DNA from: Phylloscopus collybita
Lineage: Eukaryota > Chordata > Aves > Passeriformes > Phylloscopidae
Assembly: GCA_027886175.1 (NCBI GenBank)
Contig: JAJNNQ010000075.1
Location: 81,385,001 to 81,449,000, forward strand
Length of the DNA stretch: 64,000 bases
Reading direction: 5' to 3'
Shown here: positions 35,151-46,381 of the stretch, piece after piece
How positions within the stretch are numbered: the stretch's first letter is position 1
How the letters are laid out: the number at the start of each line of letters is the position of its first letter
The notes under the pieces: model-generated
Database searches by the model: none
Told to the model about the DNA's origin: nothing
Seen by the model: the letters and a program-made list of their open reading frames with translations, nothing else
Translations under genes and position numbers: made by a program

Positions 35151-37100
35151 AGTGAGTCAAGACATATATTTAAAACCTTAAGTTGGTGTCCTGAATGGTC
35201 CATTTCTTCCTCTTCTCTGGTCCCCTCACACAGTGGCTCAACCAGGAGCAGGGAAATGAGGAATTCAGTTCTTAGTCATAAAGATGCTTCAGTGTATTAT
35301 GTTAGCCATAACAGAGAGAAATCACAACCCACACTTAATCAATTAGCTGGTGTCACACTCTTTCCCACACCCCTCTTCCACAAGTATGAAGTATTTTCCA
35401 AAGGAGAAATAGATAGCTCCCCCAAGCCAAACAATTTTGATTTTTGTAGCTAAGTCAGTCTCCTGGGAAATGAGGCTTTGAATCCTCTTCAGCAAATACT
35501 AAATTTAAGAAATAGGAATAGAATTCTTCCCCAGCACCAATTCCTCCCTCTTTTTGTGTCCTCTTCCAGCAAAAATGTGAGAAGTAAAACCCACACTCAG
35601 CTAAGAAAGGACAGAGGACAAGCAGCAGAGGAGAAGCTCCAGACAGCGAGCATCCCAACTATGAGGGACTGTCAAAGATTTCTTGTCACAGCCCTTGCCC
35701 ATGTGCTTCTTGTTGCTACCTGTGAGCACATCACTTCTGCATATACTTAGTTGGTTTTTGATCCCATTAGAGGGGCTTTACTTACCATGTGCTTTGTACA
35801 AGTTATACACCTAAAAGATCTGTGGTGCTAAAGGCACTCAACATGCAAAAGCAAGGCAGTGTATCACTCTACTTCAAAGCACCTAAGTATTCTGCTGGTT
35901 CTAATGTGTCTGATTAGAGTTCTAATATCTACTGACCTTCTCCTGTACCCATAGCCAGTGCCACCATTTGTCATGTGCTGCTGTAGTCATGTCACAGCAA
36001 TGCCATGCACAGAAACATTAAGACTACAAAGTATTTAGCCACTGCAGAGATGCAGGGCACAAATTCTTCACAAGCAGTGGGAAGAGAAAACAAGGGAAAC
36101 TTTACACCTTCAAGATTTTATCTCGCACAAAGTTTATTTGTGTAGACAGTCTGACTGGTGTGCTTTGAGCAACACTTCAGAGACAAGTATTCAGGAAACG
36201 ACACGTAGTCTAAGCAAAATCAGTACCAGAAACTAACTTGGTTTGTACCATAACCTGTCTTTATGCACGGCTGAATTATTTGGAGTTTCACTTCCTCTCC
36301 TTTTTCTCATCAAGAAAACCCAGACAACAACAATAACAATCTTTGGCCTGCACTCCTGGGCTGCATCTGAACTGTGCTTGAGGTTACTCAAAGGGTGGCT
36401 TCAAAAGCATCTGCATGAATCGTGAGGGAACAGGTCACCTGGGCCACAGCTCTCCCCTTGTCATACACATTATGGAAGCCTTATGAAGCCAGAGGAGTCA
36501 GTTACACAAAAGAAACTCCACTGGAAATTTAAGCTGGATTTAAGATGCTCTGTACTGAAGCAGTGCAAAGCTGCCTTCAGAGATTTGTGAATGTAGGTTC
36601 TTATTGTTATACCTCAGCTTTCAATAAATTCTCCCCAAGGGAACATATGCTTTCCTTCTACAGTTTCTATTGTTTGGATTATCTTTTGCTATCTATGACA
36701 CATTATTTATTAGCATCTTGCACTCACTTTCTCTTATTGAATTAGCAAATGCATCCCACCAAATAAGGTGAGGTAAACAAGTTACTCATGGCAAGTAGCA
36801 CACAAGGAATACAAACCCAAGCCTCCACTTCTCAGGAGAAGCCTTTGTGTTCCCTGGCTCATTAAAGATTGAATCTGCACAAGCACTTGGGTATGAGAGC
36901 CAGCTGGTACCACTTAGTCCCTACTTAAATCCAATGCCCAAGGGATGCAAAAACCTCATAAATGAGGCATTTCTAGCAGTACTTGGTTTTGGTATTTTAG
37001 TTTGGTTTAATGGTAACCTAGCAGGCATAGTCTGAAGATTTTTATTAGTACAAATTGTACAAAGCTTCCTTTTTCTTCATACACTTCCCCATGTGCCCCA
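35151..37100. other. Unique non-coding DNA
   Basis: No gene was recognised. Opposed open frames at 35455-35658 (minus) and 35478-35750 (plus) are featureless. Confidence 0.45.
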
Positions 37101-37109
37101 CCCTCCAAA

Positions 37110-37180
37110 AAAGAAAAATGTTCCTAATTATTCATGTGCAGTATCACAGCATTAACAATTAATTGGAAATGACCATTCCC
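37110..37180. promoter_or_regulatory. Candidate homeodomain/POU-site cluster
   Basis: The segment contains CCTAATTATTCATG and, about 25 bases on, ACAATTAATTGGAAATG. These are TAATTA-type and ATTCAT-type cores close together in otherwise undistinguished DNA. Such AT cores also arise by chance in AT-rich sequence, so this is a weak call based only on motif density. Confidence 0.2.
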
Positions 37181-38159
37181 TCACATGATCCTAGGGCTGG
37201 TCTGTTTTAAATCAGTAACTGTGCTTAGAAGGCAAGGTTGTTACAGGCTCTACAGGAGCTCTCCAACATTGCTAAAATTTTTATTCTTTCATGTTGTCTC
37301 ATACATCTGTTTTTCTTCTCCACTTATTAAAGTTTTCCTCTCTTTTATTTTAAACCAAGTGCTAGCTTTACTTTTATGACATTGAGGTGTTTTGATCAGA
37401 TGCTTAACTGGTTTAAAATGACATAATTCCATAGCTCTACGGGCTTGACTAGGTTTACTGCCACTGTCAGTGCCTTTCTGTGTTACAATTGAGACAAAAA
37501 CAAACTGGTGTACTAGGTCCACCTCATCAGACAAATAAATTGTCAATGTCATGATTTATCCTGAATAGTAGATGTTTTCTAAAAGAGATTTTCTTGAAAA
37601 TAAGGGGGTTAAAAATGACCTAATACACTGCAGCAAAATACTGAAGGCAATCAGTAAGACTGTTATTATTTCTTGAGATGGATAGAAATCTGCTATTTTC
37701 TACCTTCCCTTCCAATATCCCAAAGAATAATGATGTGATTTAAGAACATAAAGCTTGCAGCTCAATTGTAGCAATTTATGTTCCTGTAAACTTGATGTAA
37801 GCCTGAGCAGCCCAATATTTTTACTGTGTATTGTAAAGAATGGCATCTCAAAGGTCATAGCAATTTCCACCATTTTACTTTCCAAATTTATTTCTCCTTA
37901 GTTTTTCACGGGGAAGTGTTGAGATTTACCTCTGACCCAACCTACTTTCCTCAAAACTTGAACTGTATAAAAAGAACGCAGGCATTGTTCAATGAATGGG
38001 TTCTTTTCTGGGTAACACGACTGAAAGACAAACCTCACATCATGAGGAGGTATAATGTATCCCTAAACGCATTTCAATTCCAAAGTGAGAAGGGTAAGCA
38101 ACCCCTCGCTCTGACCTTTTCTCTCTTCGCTGTATGTAATGTTTTCAGATTCTGTTGAG
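37181..38159. other. Unique non-coding DNA
   Basis: A featureless 110-codon open frame lies at 37826-38158. Otherwise nothing was recognised. Confidence 0.45.
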
Positions 38160-38365
38160 GAGTGTGTCTAATTCATTTTTCCGGCTTAGTGAGACTCACC
38201 CCAAGTCATTTCCTATTTGCTCTCTTGCTGTGAGTGGAGTCACATTCCCAGGGAGAAGTCAGCTCAGTTCCAGTGATTATCTCCGCTGCGAGCATGCCCG
38301 GACCCCGGCGATGGCCTGAGAGGACGCCTGCTCATGCTGAGAACATAGTTTAACACTATGTTAAT
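38160..38365. promoter_or_regulatory. CpG-enriched candidate regulatory block
   Basis: Bases 38280-38330 hold the densest CpG cluster in the window, six CpG in about 50 bases, within CCGCTGCGAGC and CCCGGACCCCGGCG. Just upstream is a perfect 11-bp palindrome GTGAGACTCAC. Just downstream are AACATAG-TTTAACA-CTATGTT (38342-38362, 7-bp arms) and AATAAACA, a forkhead-type core. No repeat family or exon was recognised. It is too short to be a CpG island and could be an enhancer or simply an unusual patch. Confidence 0.3.
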
Positions 38366-38609
38366 AAACACACTGGGAATGTGTTATGCAAACAAAGGCC
38401 CCAAGGCAAATCCCTCTGCCCTCCAAGATGCAAAAAGAGTAATAGGTTTGGGGACAACGAGGGAATAGTACTGCATTTGAAAAGCAGCCTCATTGTAAAT
38501 GTGTCCAGATATGCAGTGGGAAGAGTTAACATGAAGACACACTGTCTATCATTCTCTTCTGCCCTTCTTTTGAAGATCATTAGAGTTGGCATTAAGAGGA
38601 GTTATACGG

Positions 38610-38651
38610 ATTAAAGGCAGCTAGGTCTGTATTAAAGGCAACTAGGTCTGC
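38610..38651. repeat. Tandem duplication, 2 x 21 bp
   Basis: ATTAAAGGCAGCTAGGTCTG is followed directly by ATTAAAGGCAACTAGGTCTG, differing at one internal position, with each unit 21 bp long. Confidence 0.85.
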
Positions 38652-38784
38652 TCTCGCTGCTCGATGAAACAGCTATCATCACAAAGCAGCATAGCTTCAG
38701 CAGGCTATTAATTACATCCCACTAAAGTCCTTATAAGGTAGTTGATTTTACCCTTAAAATTTCACCATTTACTTCTAAGAGACC

Positions 38785-38960
38785 TTAAATTTAAATAACA
38801 TTAATAATATTAAATAATGAAATAATGCATGTAATAATATAAATGGGTAAATAATAAATTACTGAAGTAAAAAGTATTAAGATAATAAATACTAAATAAT
38901 AAAGTGTCTTAATAAGGATAATATTTAAAATGTAATAGGAGTAATAATAAAATAAAGTTT
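38785..38960. repeat. Degenerate TAA-rich repeat
   Basis: About 175 bp almost entirely of TAAT, AATA and TAAA words with few G or C. It appears to be a decayed TAA/AAT microsatellite. It sits 400 bp from the CpG-rich block at 38.2-38.4 kb. Confidence 0.7.
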
Positions 38961-41900
38961 TCCCATCGCTGTGCTTAAAAATCTTTTGTACGATGACTTT
39001 TTTTTTTTCCTAAACTGAACTATAACAAAGGATCATCACCTTCTTAAACTCTCTACCTCCCCACCCCAGAACCCAACACTAAATTTAGAAACAGCTCAGG
39101 TTCTTCAATCAAGCTAAAATCTCACCACCCTCTCCTTTTCTTCATCTCTCTTCATCCTCATGTCGATTTTACACTCCAGCCACACAGAGAAATACATTAG
39201 AAAATCTCACACTTTAACATGCCACTACAATACAGAAAAATGTCAACCTTAAAGGCACCAGGAAAAAAAAATGCAAGTATGCAGGAATGATAAGAAATAT
39301 TCATTCACTCATTGAAGCCTGTTTCAAAATCACAAAGAAAAAGGATAGGAAGCCTCAGTGCTTACACATACTCTTCCCATTCTTCTGTTTTCATTAACAT
39401 TTGTATAATTAATTAGAGTCCTCAGGGAAAAATAACCAACACTTCTTTACACTTGTTTAGTTCTGAAAAGCAATCAAGATCTATAATAGCCTCTCAGTTC
39501 TGAAGTTTAATGTAAGCTTGTACGAGTGAGGGAACCAAAGCTGTTTTCTTTCTGCTTTTTTACAAAAAAAAAAAATTTAAAAAAACCCAAGAAAGAGTTA
39601 GGAAAAATAATAATATATGATGTTTGGGACTAAAGGCATTTAAAAACTAATAATTCTATGTCCCAGTAGCAAATAATATATTTAGGAGCCTAGGATGAAT
39701 TAAACAAGTGTATTTTTCGGTATAGTACTCTATCATTTACAACCTAGTCAAATTGTATCAAATACAACAACAATCCCATAGCATTTGAACATAATTTATA
39801 GCTCCATGAGGTAAACAGAAGGAGGGTTTTTTGTTGCCTTCTGTTTGCTACTATAATCACATTCTGGGGACACAATTCTGCATGGAAGTGGCTGTAAATA
39901 TGCTCACGCATTTCCAGCTCATGGAGGCGGTTACAATGCGCATATTAAGGACAAGTTTTACAACCAAATGTGTGATGCAGAATGCTTTGATACTGATGAA
40001 ATTGCACATCTCTAAGGGTGAGATTAATCCCATCTAACTTTGGCTGCTCAGGAAACTGACATAAGATGGTTTAACTATATAGCCAACAGAGTTAAGTAAC
40101 TCCAGAGGGGGATTCCTCCTATCAACTTTGGACATCAAAGTTTGTCTGCTAACAAGCTGTTGGACACTCTCTCCTGACTTGCAGAGCAAGCCTACGTGGG
40201 ATGTTTAGATTAGACACCTAATTTCCCGACCAGTGAAGCTAGGAAACCTAACCCCATACTGCAGCCTATCTGCACCACAGCTAAAGTCAACTTCAAGATA
40301 GTTTCTTTATGGAAGCCGGAGCTGGGAACTGAACTGAGCTGGGGTACAATGAGGATTTGGAGCCACTGCAGCAGAGGTTTCACTGTGCATTTCTTGACTG
40401 GCCACCTCTGTGGGGATCCTTGCCAGCCTCCATGGGGATTGCAGCCACAGTGCCTGTGCTGATCGAACAGCTGGGAAGATTCAGGCTCCCCCCTCAGCCT
40501 CTGCCCCCAGCTGATTCAGTATGATCTTTTTCATTGCTCCCCATGCTGAGAGAGCATGCTAAACTAACCCACACAAATAAAAAAAGGTTTCAAAGAAATA
40601 AGAAAGGAAGGCAGGGAAGAGAAAGAGGAAGGAACACTTTTCAACTTACTAGGAAAGTTATTTGGGAATTGAGGTATAAGATGCAGCATGAGAAGGACAC
40701 AGGATCCCAGCAGAAAGAGTAAAGGAAAGAAAAAAATGAAGGGATGAAGAAGGAGCTCCTTGGCAGTGCTGAAACATTCAGCTGGCTTGGCTGCTGAGCA
40801 AACCTGAGCCCTGGAAGGCCCATTACTGCTACTGAGACAGGCTGGTTCCAAAGTAAACTCAGGGATGTCTCAATACAATGCAGTTAGTCCCATCAGGTAT
40901 GGATATATACCAAGAACACTGGGTTGATCCAAGATAGAAACCTTAAATTTTGGTATTGGACCAGTGCTTGGCACATGGCTCTAACCCCCTGTTTTCTCTT
41001 TGCAGTGCTACTGAGCAGCCAGGTCACAGTTCTGCCTTAGGAATGGGCTGGGGAATGGGATAGGCCAAGCAAGTTAAAGCTTTGTTGAGCCCCATGTATT
41101 GCAGTGTGCACAGGATAACTCTGAGGATAGAATCAGAACATCCCATCTCCTGATGATGAGAAGGAATATCGCTGGGCACTGCCTCATCCAGTCAGCTAAT
41201 TATCAAATCCAAGTTTACTCAGCGTCCTTGGCCTACCAGTAGCTAGGGACTTTGGAAAAGAATGCCCCTCATGAGCTGTGTAGACAAGAAATCAGTGTGA
41301 CAGATAGATAAATCCAGATACTTGAGCAAAGTATGTTTGCTGCCTGCAGGGCACAATGACAAGGAGAAAATTATAGCCTGTACTGGGTTTTGCTGCAACA
41401 TAAAATGCACATAAAATCTTTTTATGCCTTAACGCTCCGGTTTGCTCTGCCTGACTGACAAGGTGCACCAACACATCGGTATAAGTTTACACATCTTTTT
41501 TTGCAGAGAGGAATCCAGTGCCACACAGCACATGTTTCTTGCTGAGGCACTTTCCCCGCCACACCTGCAGTGCTGCAGCCCAGCTAGCAACCACTGACTG
41601 CCTGCCTGCCTCTAAAAGGCTGGTCTGTGATCATTCCTTCCCTCTCCTTGACACGCTGACATGTGCTGCAGCAACTATTACCTAGCATTGTACAAAACCA
41701 CAGCACAAAAGGTTATGTATACTGCACTGCAGGCACAATTTGCATCCGGCCTTTGAAACTCCCCCTCCTTCCTCTGGCTTGAGGTAGAAAACAGGGCACT
41801 ACAGTTCTGGGTGAACAAAGGCTGAGAGTCTGTTAAGAGCCTCAGAGAAGTCAGGGTGTCAAACTTACCACCATGGCAAAGTGGTAGTTAGTCAATGTTT

Positions 41901-42094
41901 ATCATAAAAATAATGAGGGAGGAGAGAGGAAAAACAGCTAAGCAATCACTTTTTCACAATCCTGGTTTCTGGACTTTGCAGTTCTCCTGGTATAAACCAG
42001 ACAGGCAAGTGGGGAATCATGGTCTCACTGGAGGCTGGATTGTATGATCTCCCTCAGTGTTACTCCTCTGGACCCACTGCTGGGCACCCAGAAC
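38961..42094. other. Unique non-coding DNA
   Basis: No gene was recognised. It includes a T run near 38999-39009, a 12-A run at 39564-39575 and purine-rich sequence at 40600-40750. Opposed open frames around 40534-40851 reflect that purine/pyrimidine bias. Confidence 0.5.
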
Positions 42095-42138
42095 TTAAGG
42101 GAACAGTTCTGTATGTTCCCTTAACATACAGAACTGTT
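42095..42138. repeat. Two overlapping inverted repeats
   Basis: Two perfect inverted repeats share bases. The first is TTAAGGGAAC (42095-42104) with GTTCCCTTAA (42115-42124), with a 10-nt loop. The second has 16-bp arms, 42102-42117 and 42123-42138, with a 5-nt CCCTT loop. They cannot form at the same time, so the locus could fold into either of two hairpins. Both are exact, which suggests recent origin or constraint. Confidence 0.85.
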
Positions 42139-42471
42139 AAGCTATGGGACACAAGCTCAAAATCATCCAGGGCAAATTCTTCAGTGACTGGTACTGGGGT
42201 TCTTACAAACCCCAAAAGCTTCTGCTGCAGTGGGAAACAGAGGCCATGGTGGAGCATCTCAATCTTGGATAGCCTGAGGCAGGGAAAATCCCACCCCAGT
42301 ATAAGTTCTTGGCCCACCTTCCTCCTGTGTGACATCTGGCCATACTCTCCAGGGCAATCCACATGGGAACCACTGTGCAGGTTATTTTCTGGAACAGCTC
42401 CCAAGTTCTGTGTAACTCAAATGACATTTTTCAAGGATGCTAGCAGGCAGAGCAGGCTTTTCTCTCTCGAT
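42139..42471. other. Unassigned DNA with open frames on both strands
   Basis: The plus strand is open for 172 codons (42019-42537) and the minus strand for 114 (42060-42404). The plus-strand frame ends in a phenylalanine-rich tail encoded by the T tract at 42472-42531. Neither has a recognisable domain, and the hairpin above falls inside both. Confidence 0.4.
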
Positions 42472-42531
42472 CCTTTTTCTTTTTCTTTTTCTTTTTTTTT
42501 TTTTTTTTTTTTTTCCTTTTTTTTTTTTTTT
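42472..42531. repeat. Long T-rich tract (CTTTTT)n-(T)n
   Basis: CTTTTT units followed by T runs of 23 (42492-42514) and 15 (42517-42531). It is by far the longest T run on the plus strand. Confidence 0.93.
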
Positions 42532-45500
42532 GTCTGACCTGTCACCTTGTCTAGTAATAATATATTAGTGATTATACATGACACTTACATAACGTTGTTC
42601 ATCTGAACTGCTTCACTGCCCTGCAGAAAAAAAGGAAGAGTCTCTGTCCCTACATTACTAAGGGGGAAAGTAAGGGGGAAAGATGTGCTGACTGTGGTGA
42701 CAAGGGGCAGAGCTCTGGAGTACACCAAGCAAGAGGACTCACAGCCAGTCCTGAGACTTTAACTCTGCACTTCTCCCATTCCACATGGCATCCAAAATCC
42801 TCCTCATAATCACTCTTTCCCCTGCACTTCTTTTGCTTTCCCAGTAAAAATTTTCCCACATTCATATTATTGTTACTGATTTATCTAATGCTTTCTTCCT
42901 CAACCACACAATTCACAGCCAGTACACGAACCTTCATTAACTCTTCTCCACAGGATTGATGCAGCCTTTTGCTGATGCTTGAAACAGAGAAAAAAAGGAC
43001 TGACAATGCACAAGGCATCAGGGGTTGGATGCATCTTCCTGCCTGGCTGGACCTTCCTCACTTTAAGCTGTTCTAAAAAAAAAAATTGGGAATCATTTAA
43101 CATGTTCCAAACTGTCTCATTTATCTGATAGACACACCTGTGGAAACCCTGCGCTTCTGCACCTGAATAAAATTTCTGTTTAGTAGAATGACAGGATGAC
43201 AGAAGTCCCAACATGCAAGTTCACAGGGCAGTGAAGAAAGCATGAGTTTCCCCACTAACACAGGTCACCATGCAACATATTTCCATGGCGTATGACTGAA
43301 GTGCAGCTGTACAATGTTCCTTCTACAATAACAGTTCACAAGTCAAAGCATAATAACATCTTAGTACAGATACTAGAACATGCATTGAGTTGGGTGTCTG
43401 AAGTATGAATATGACTGCTGGCAACCAAATAATTTTATTACCAGGCATAGTGAAAGCTCTTAGAATTTCATCTTTTATTCTCTTATACTGGAGATAAATA
43501 AGTATCAGACATACATTCTGCAGGTTCTTTTTGCGAAGAATATTTTAAGTACAGCCTCAGATTTTGTTTGGATATAGACAGAACTGTACTTTGGAAAATC
43601 AGTTTGGAGGAGACTTTTTCACATGTTTTCTTCATCTCAGAATGGTCCACACAATGAGATTTCTGTCAAAGAGGCACAGTGTAGTTCAGGTTCCCTTGAA
43701 CACACAGAAGATCAGCCAGTGTGCTCAGCTAACTTGTTAGTCAGTTTTTATTTGCAAAGGACAGCATCTGGTAGTTAATCTCCAGAGTAGAAGGAACCAT
43801 TTACACAGATCTGAGATCACTTTGTGACAGGTGCCAAAGAGTCATTTCCAAAGGCTTGTGAGCTGACCATATGCTACATCTTTCCCAAGCTGGAATAAAG
43901 GCATTCAGCCATCATAAAATTCGTTAGCATTACAGGATAAATAGATAAATTAATGATGAAATCACACTAAATATGTTGTAGGTATATTTATGTCTCAAAT
44001 AAACAAAGCAAAACTAATTATAATACCAAAAATATGGTTCAGGGTTTGATTCCAGAAACATGTAAAAATCAAGCTGAATATTTGGTTTTGCAATACATTA
44101 AAAAAAAAAGGTACACCACGATACCACTTCTTTATCATAGTCTGGGTTCAATATATTACCACTCAAACAATCCTGAAACCATATTTATAGAAAATTCTTT
44201 ACCGAGATGTGACTAAAACATGGGAAGAATCCTTCAAATAATCACTGTAAATAATAAAATCAGCAAATTATTCAATAATCAAACTGGTTTTCAGTCTGAT
44301 TTAATTAAATTCATGTCCCAAGACTGAACTACCAGAAGGAGTTCAGAAGGAGAGAAACTGGAGTCTGGATACTAAAGTTTTACTTGTGGGAAGTGATGAG
44401 TAACATCGTACAAAAACCAGTCATGAGATTTTCCTTATCATCATTTTTGTGGAAAAATTCTGAACTGAGCTTAGGTACAGAAATTTTGCAGGTCTTGAAT
44501 TTTCCTAAGTCTGACCTCAGAAGTCCATACTCCTTAACAGAGGGTGAAAAGAAAGGAAAACATCCACATGTTCTCCTGGTTGTCAAAATCTCACAACACT
44601 ATATATCTGGGCAGATGTTTCCATTGCTTTTTCAGAGGCACTGCTTGGGATAGGAAACTTTTCCACATTTCTCAGAAGATCTGGAGAAAAAGGGAGAAGA
44701 TTGAGGGGTCTCCTGGGCAAGAAAGAAAAATCTTGCCTCTTATGATCGATACTACACAAATGCTATTTCACACACACTTTGTAATCTCTAGTTCTTATTC
44801 CAAAGACTAATGTAAACTGGAAGAATCCCTTCTACCACAGGTGGCCAGTGACAATGGGATGGAGTGAATAAGGAGTAGTTTGGTGTAGCCAAGCAAGCAG
44901 TTTATCAAGAGTTATTCCCTGCAAAAAGGCTTTTCAGGATCTGGACAGTGTAACCGGCATAAGCCTAGCACTGATGGGTTCAGCCATCATTAATTTCCAG
45001 CCATTTGGGAATGGATGATTATTTGACAGTAAGATGTGATCTGAGAGAGGTGCTATTAAAATGTAGAGAGAGCTGCTATTCTTGCACTGCAGCAGTGATC
45101 TAATACAATGGCAGATCAGTGTGACTGGTAAAATTCACAGGGGAACAGACTTCTTCCCAGGGCTCAAATTATCAGCACATTTTCATTGCTGCTTCCAGAA
45201 AGAGACATGTAATGCTGTCAGATTCTCTTTGAGTTGGGAGTTTTTAAAAAGAGATGGAAGTGTATGCATTAAAAAAACCAATATTTACACAAGGACATTT
45301 CTCTCATGAAATATAAATGCTGGAATTCTGCTGGTTACAATCCTTATTTTGAGCTTTTACATGAGGGTAATAAACTGAAGAGGATGCAATGCTCCCTTCC
45401 CACTCACCATTTTGATTATCATATATGAATTTTAAAGGGCTTGGGTAAAATCCAATCAAAGCTTCATTTATAGATGTACTTTGTACTACTGTCCTTGGTA

Positions 45501-46117
45501 CACACCCATCCTTAGTCCAAGCAAAATAACTCCAATTCGGGCAACAGTTCTTGGAAAGGAATGTGGCTTTAATGAAATAAAAGGCTCATCACGACAAGTC
45601 CAGGTTGAGAATAACACCCCATCCTGTTGCCGTTACAGACAGAGACAGAAATATATCAAAGTCGCCTCAGCACTTGAAAGAGAATGGCAAATAAAAGGGA
45701 CATGTCCAAGCAGTGCTGATGGCAGGTGTCGGAAAGTGAACATCAGCAGGATCAAATGGGAGATCTTTTCTCTGTTGTTTCTTGAAAAGGAATAAAACCC
45801 CCAAGACCCATAGAATTTTATTAAATACAAAGGGAAATTAGATTAAGGCAACACTAAAGGAAGTGCCTGGGGTTCCTACAGCATGGGCTCACTTGGCTTA
45901 CTTGCCTCCCAGGACACAGTAAAATGGCAGAGTATTTGGCATCCTGTCCATTTCCTCTTGGACTGCCTCAACCAACTTCTGGGTGGGCTGAGAGATATGT
46001 GAAAGCAGTTGAAGGTGCATGAGGTACTTTTTATTCCCCCCACCTTGATACAACCCTTCTGTGACGCCCCACTGAAGAAGAGCAGTTGTACATGCCAGGG
46101 ACATTAAGATTTCCCAT
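42532..46117. other. Unique non-coding DNA
   Basis: No gene was recognised. A short tandem TAAGGGGGAAAG x2 lies at about 42659-42682. A 104-codon plus-strand open frame at 45481-45795 keeps several CpG sites, and a 68-codon minus-strand frame lies at 45898-46104. Neither has a recognisable family. Confidence 0.45.
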
Positions 46118-46149
46118 CAGCTGGACCAGCTGGACCAGCTGGATCAGCT
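46118..46149. repeat. 9-bp tandem repeat, about 3.5 copies
   Basis: Units CAGCTGGAC, CAGCTGGAC and CAGCTGGAT, then CAGCT. Each unit contains the E-box CAGCTG. Confidence 0.9.
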
Positions 46150-46307
46150 CACCTCCCGTGGTGTCAATCACGGTGCTCCGGTCCCTGCTCTGGAGGGAGA
46201 CAATTCAGCTTCCATAGTTAAAGAACTATACTAGGGCTGGAGAAAATTGTTTCCGTCTCTCAGCTCTGCCGCGTGTGCTCCATTGTGACTTCAGTCAGAT
46301 CCCTGAG
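46150..46307. other. CpG-bearing spacer between two minisatellites
   Basis: It contains several CpG sites (for example in CTCCCGTGG, ATCACGG, CTCCGGTC and TGCCGCGTG), more than is usual in this window. No gene was recognised. Confidence 0.4.
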
Positions 46308-46381
46308 GTCACATGTGTGTCACGTGTATGCCACATGTATGCCACATTTATGCCACATGTATGTCACATTTATGTCACAGG
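46308..46381. repeat. 11-bp minisatellite, about 6.7 copies
   Basis: Consecutive 11-bp units GTCACATGTGT, GTCACGTGTAT, GCCACATGTAT, GCCACATTTAT, GCCACATGTAT and GTCACATTTAT, then GTCACAG. Four of the units contain CACATG or CACGTG, which are E-box-type sequences. The period is near one helical turn. Confidence 0.92.

Noticed and set aside
42019..42537. 172-codon plus-strand frame
   Set aside because: It ends in a phenylalanine tract from a T run and contains the 16-bp palindrome; an opposing 114-codon frame is open over the same DNA.
42655..42710. G-rich TAAGGGGGAAAG duplication as a G-quadruplex
   Set aside because: Only two G5 tracts plus one distant G4 are present, with an uneven long loop; a fourth tract is lacking.
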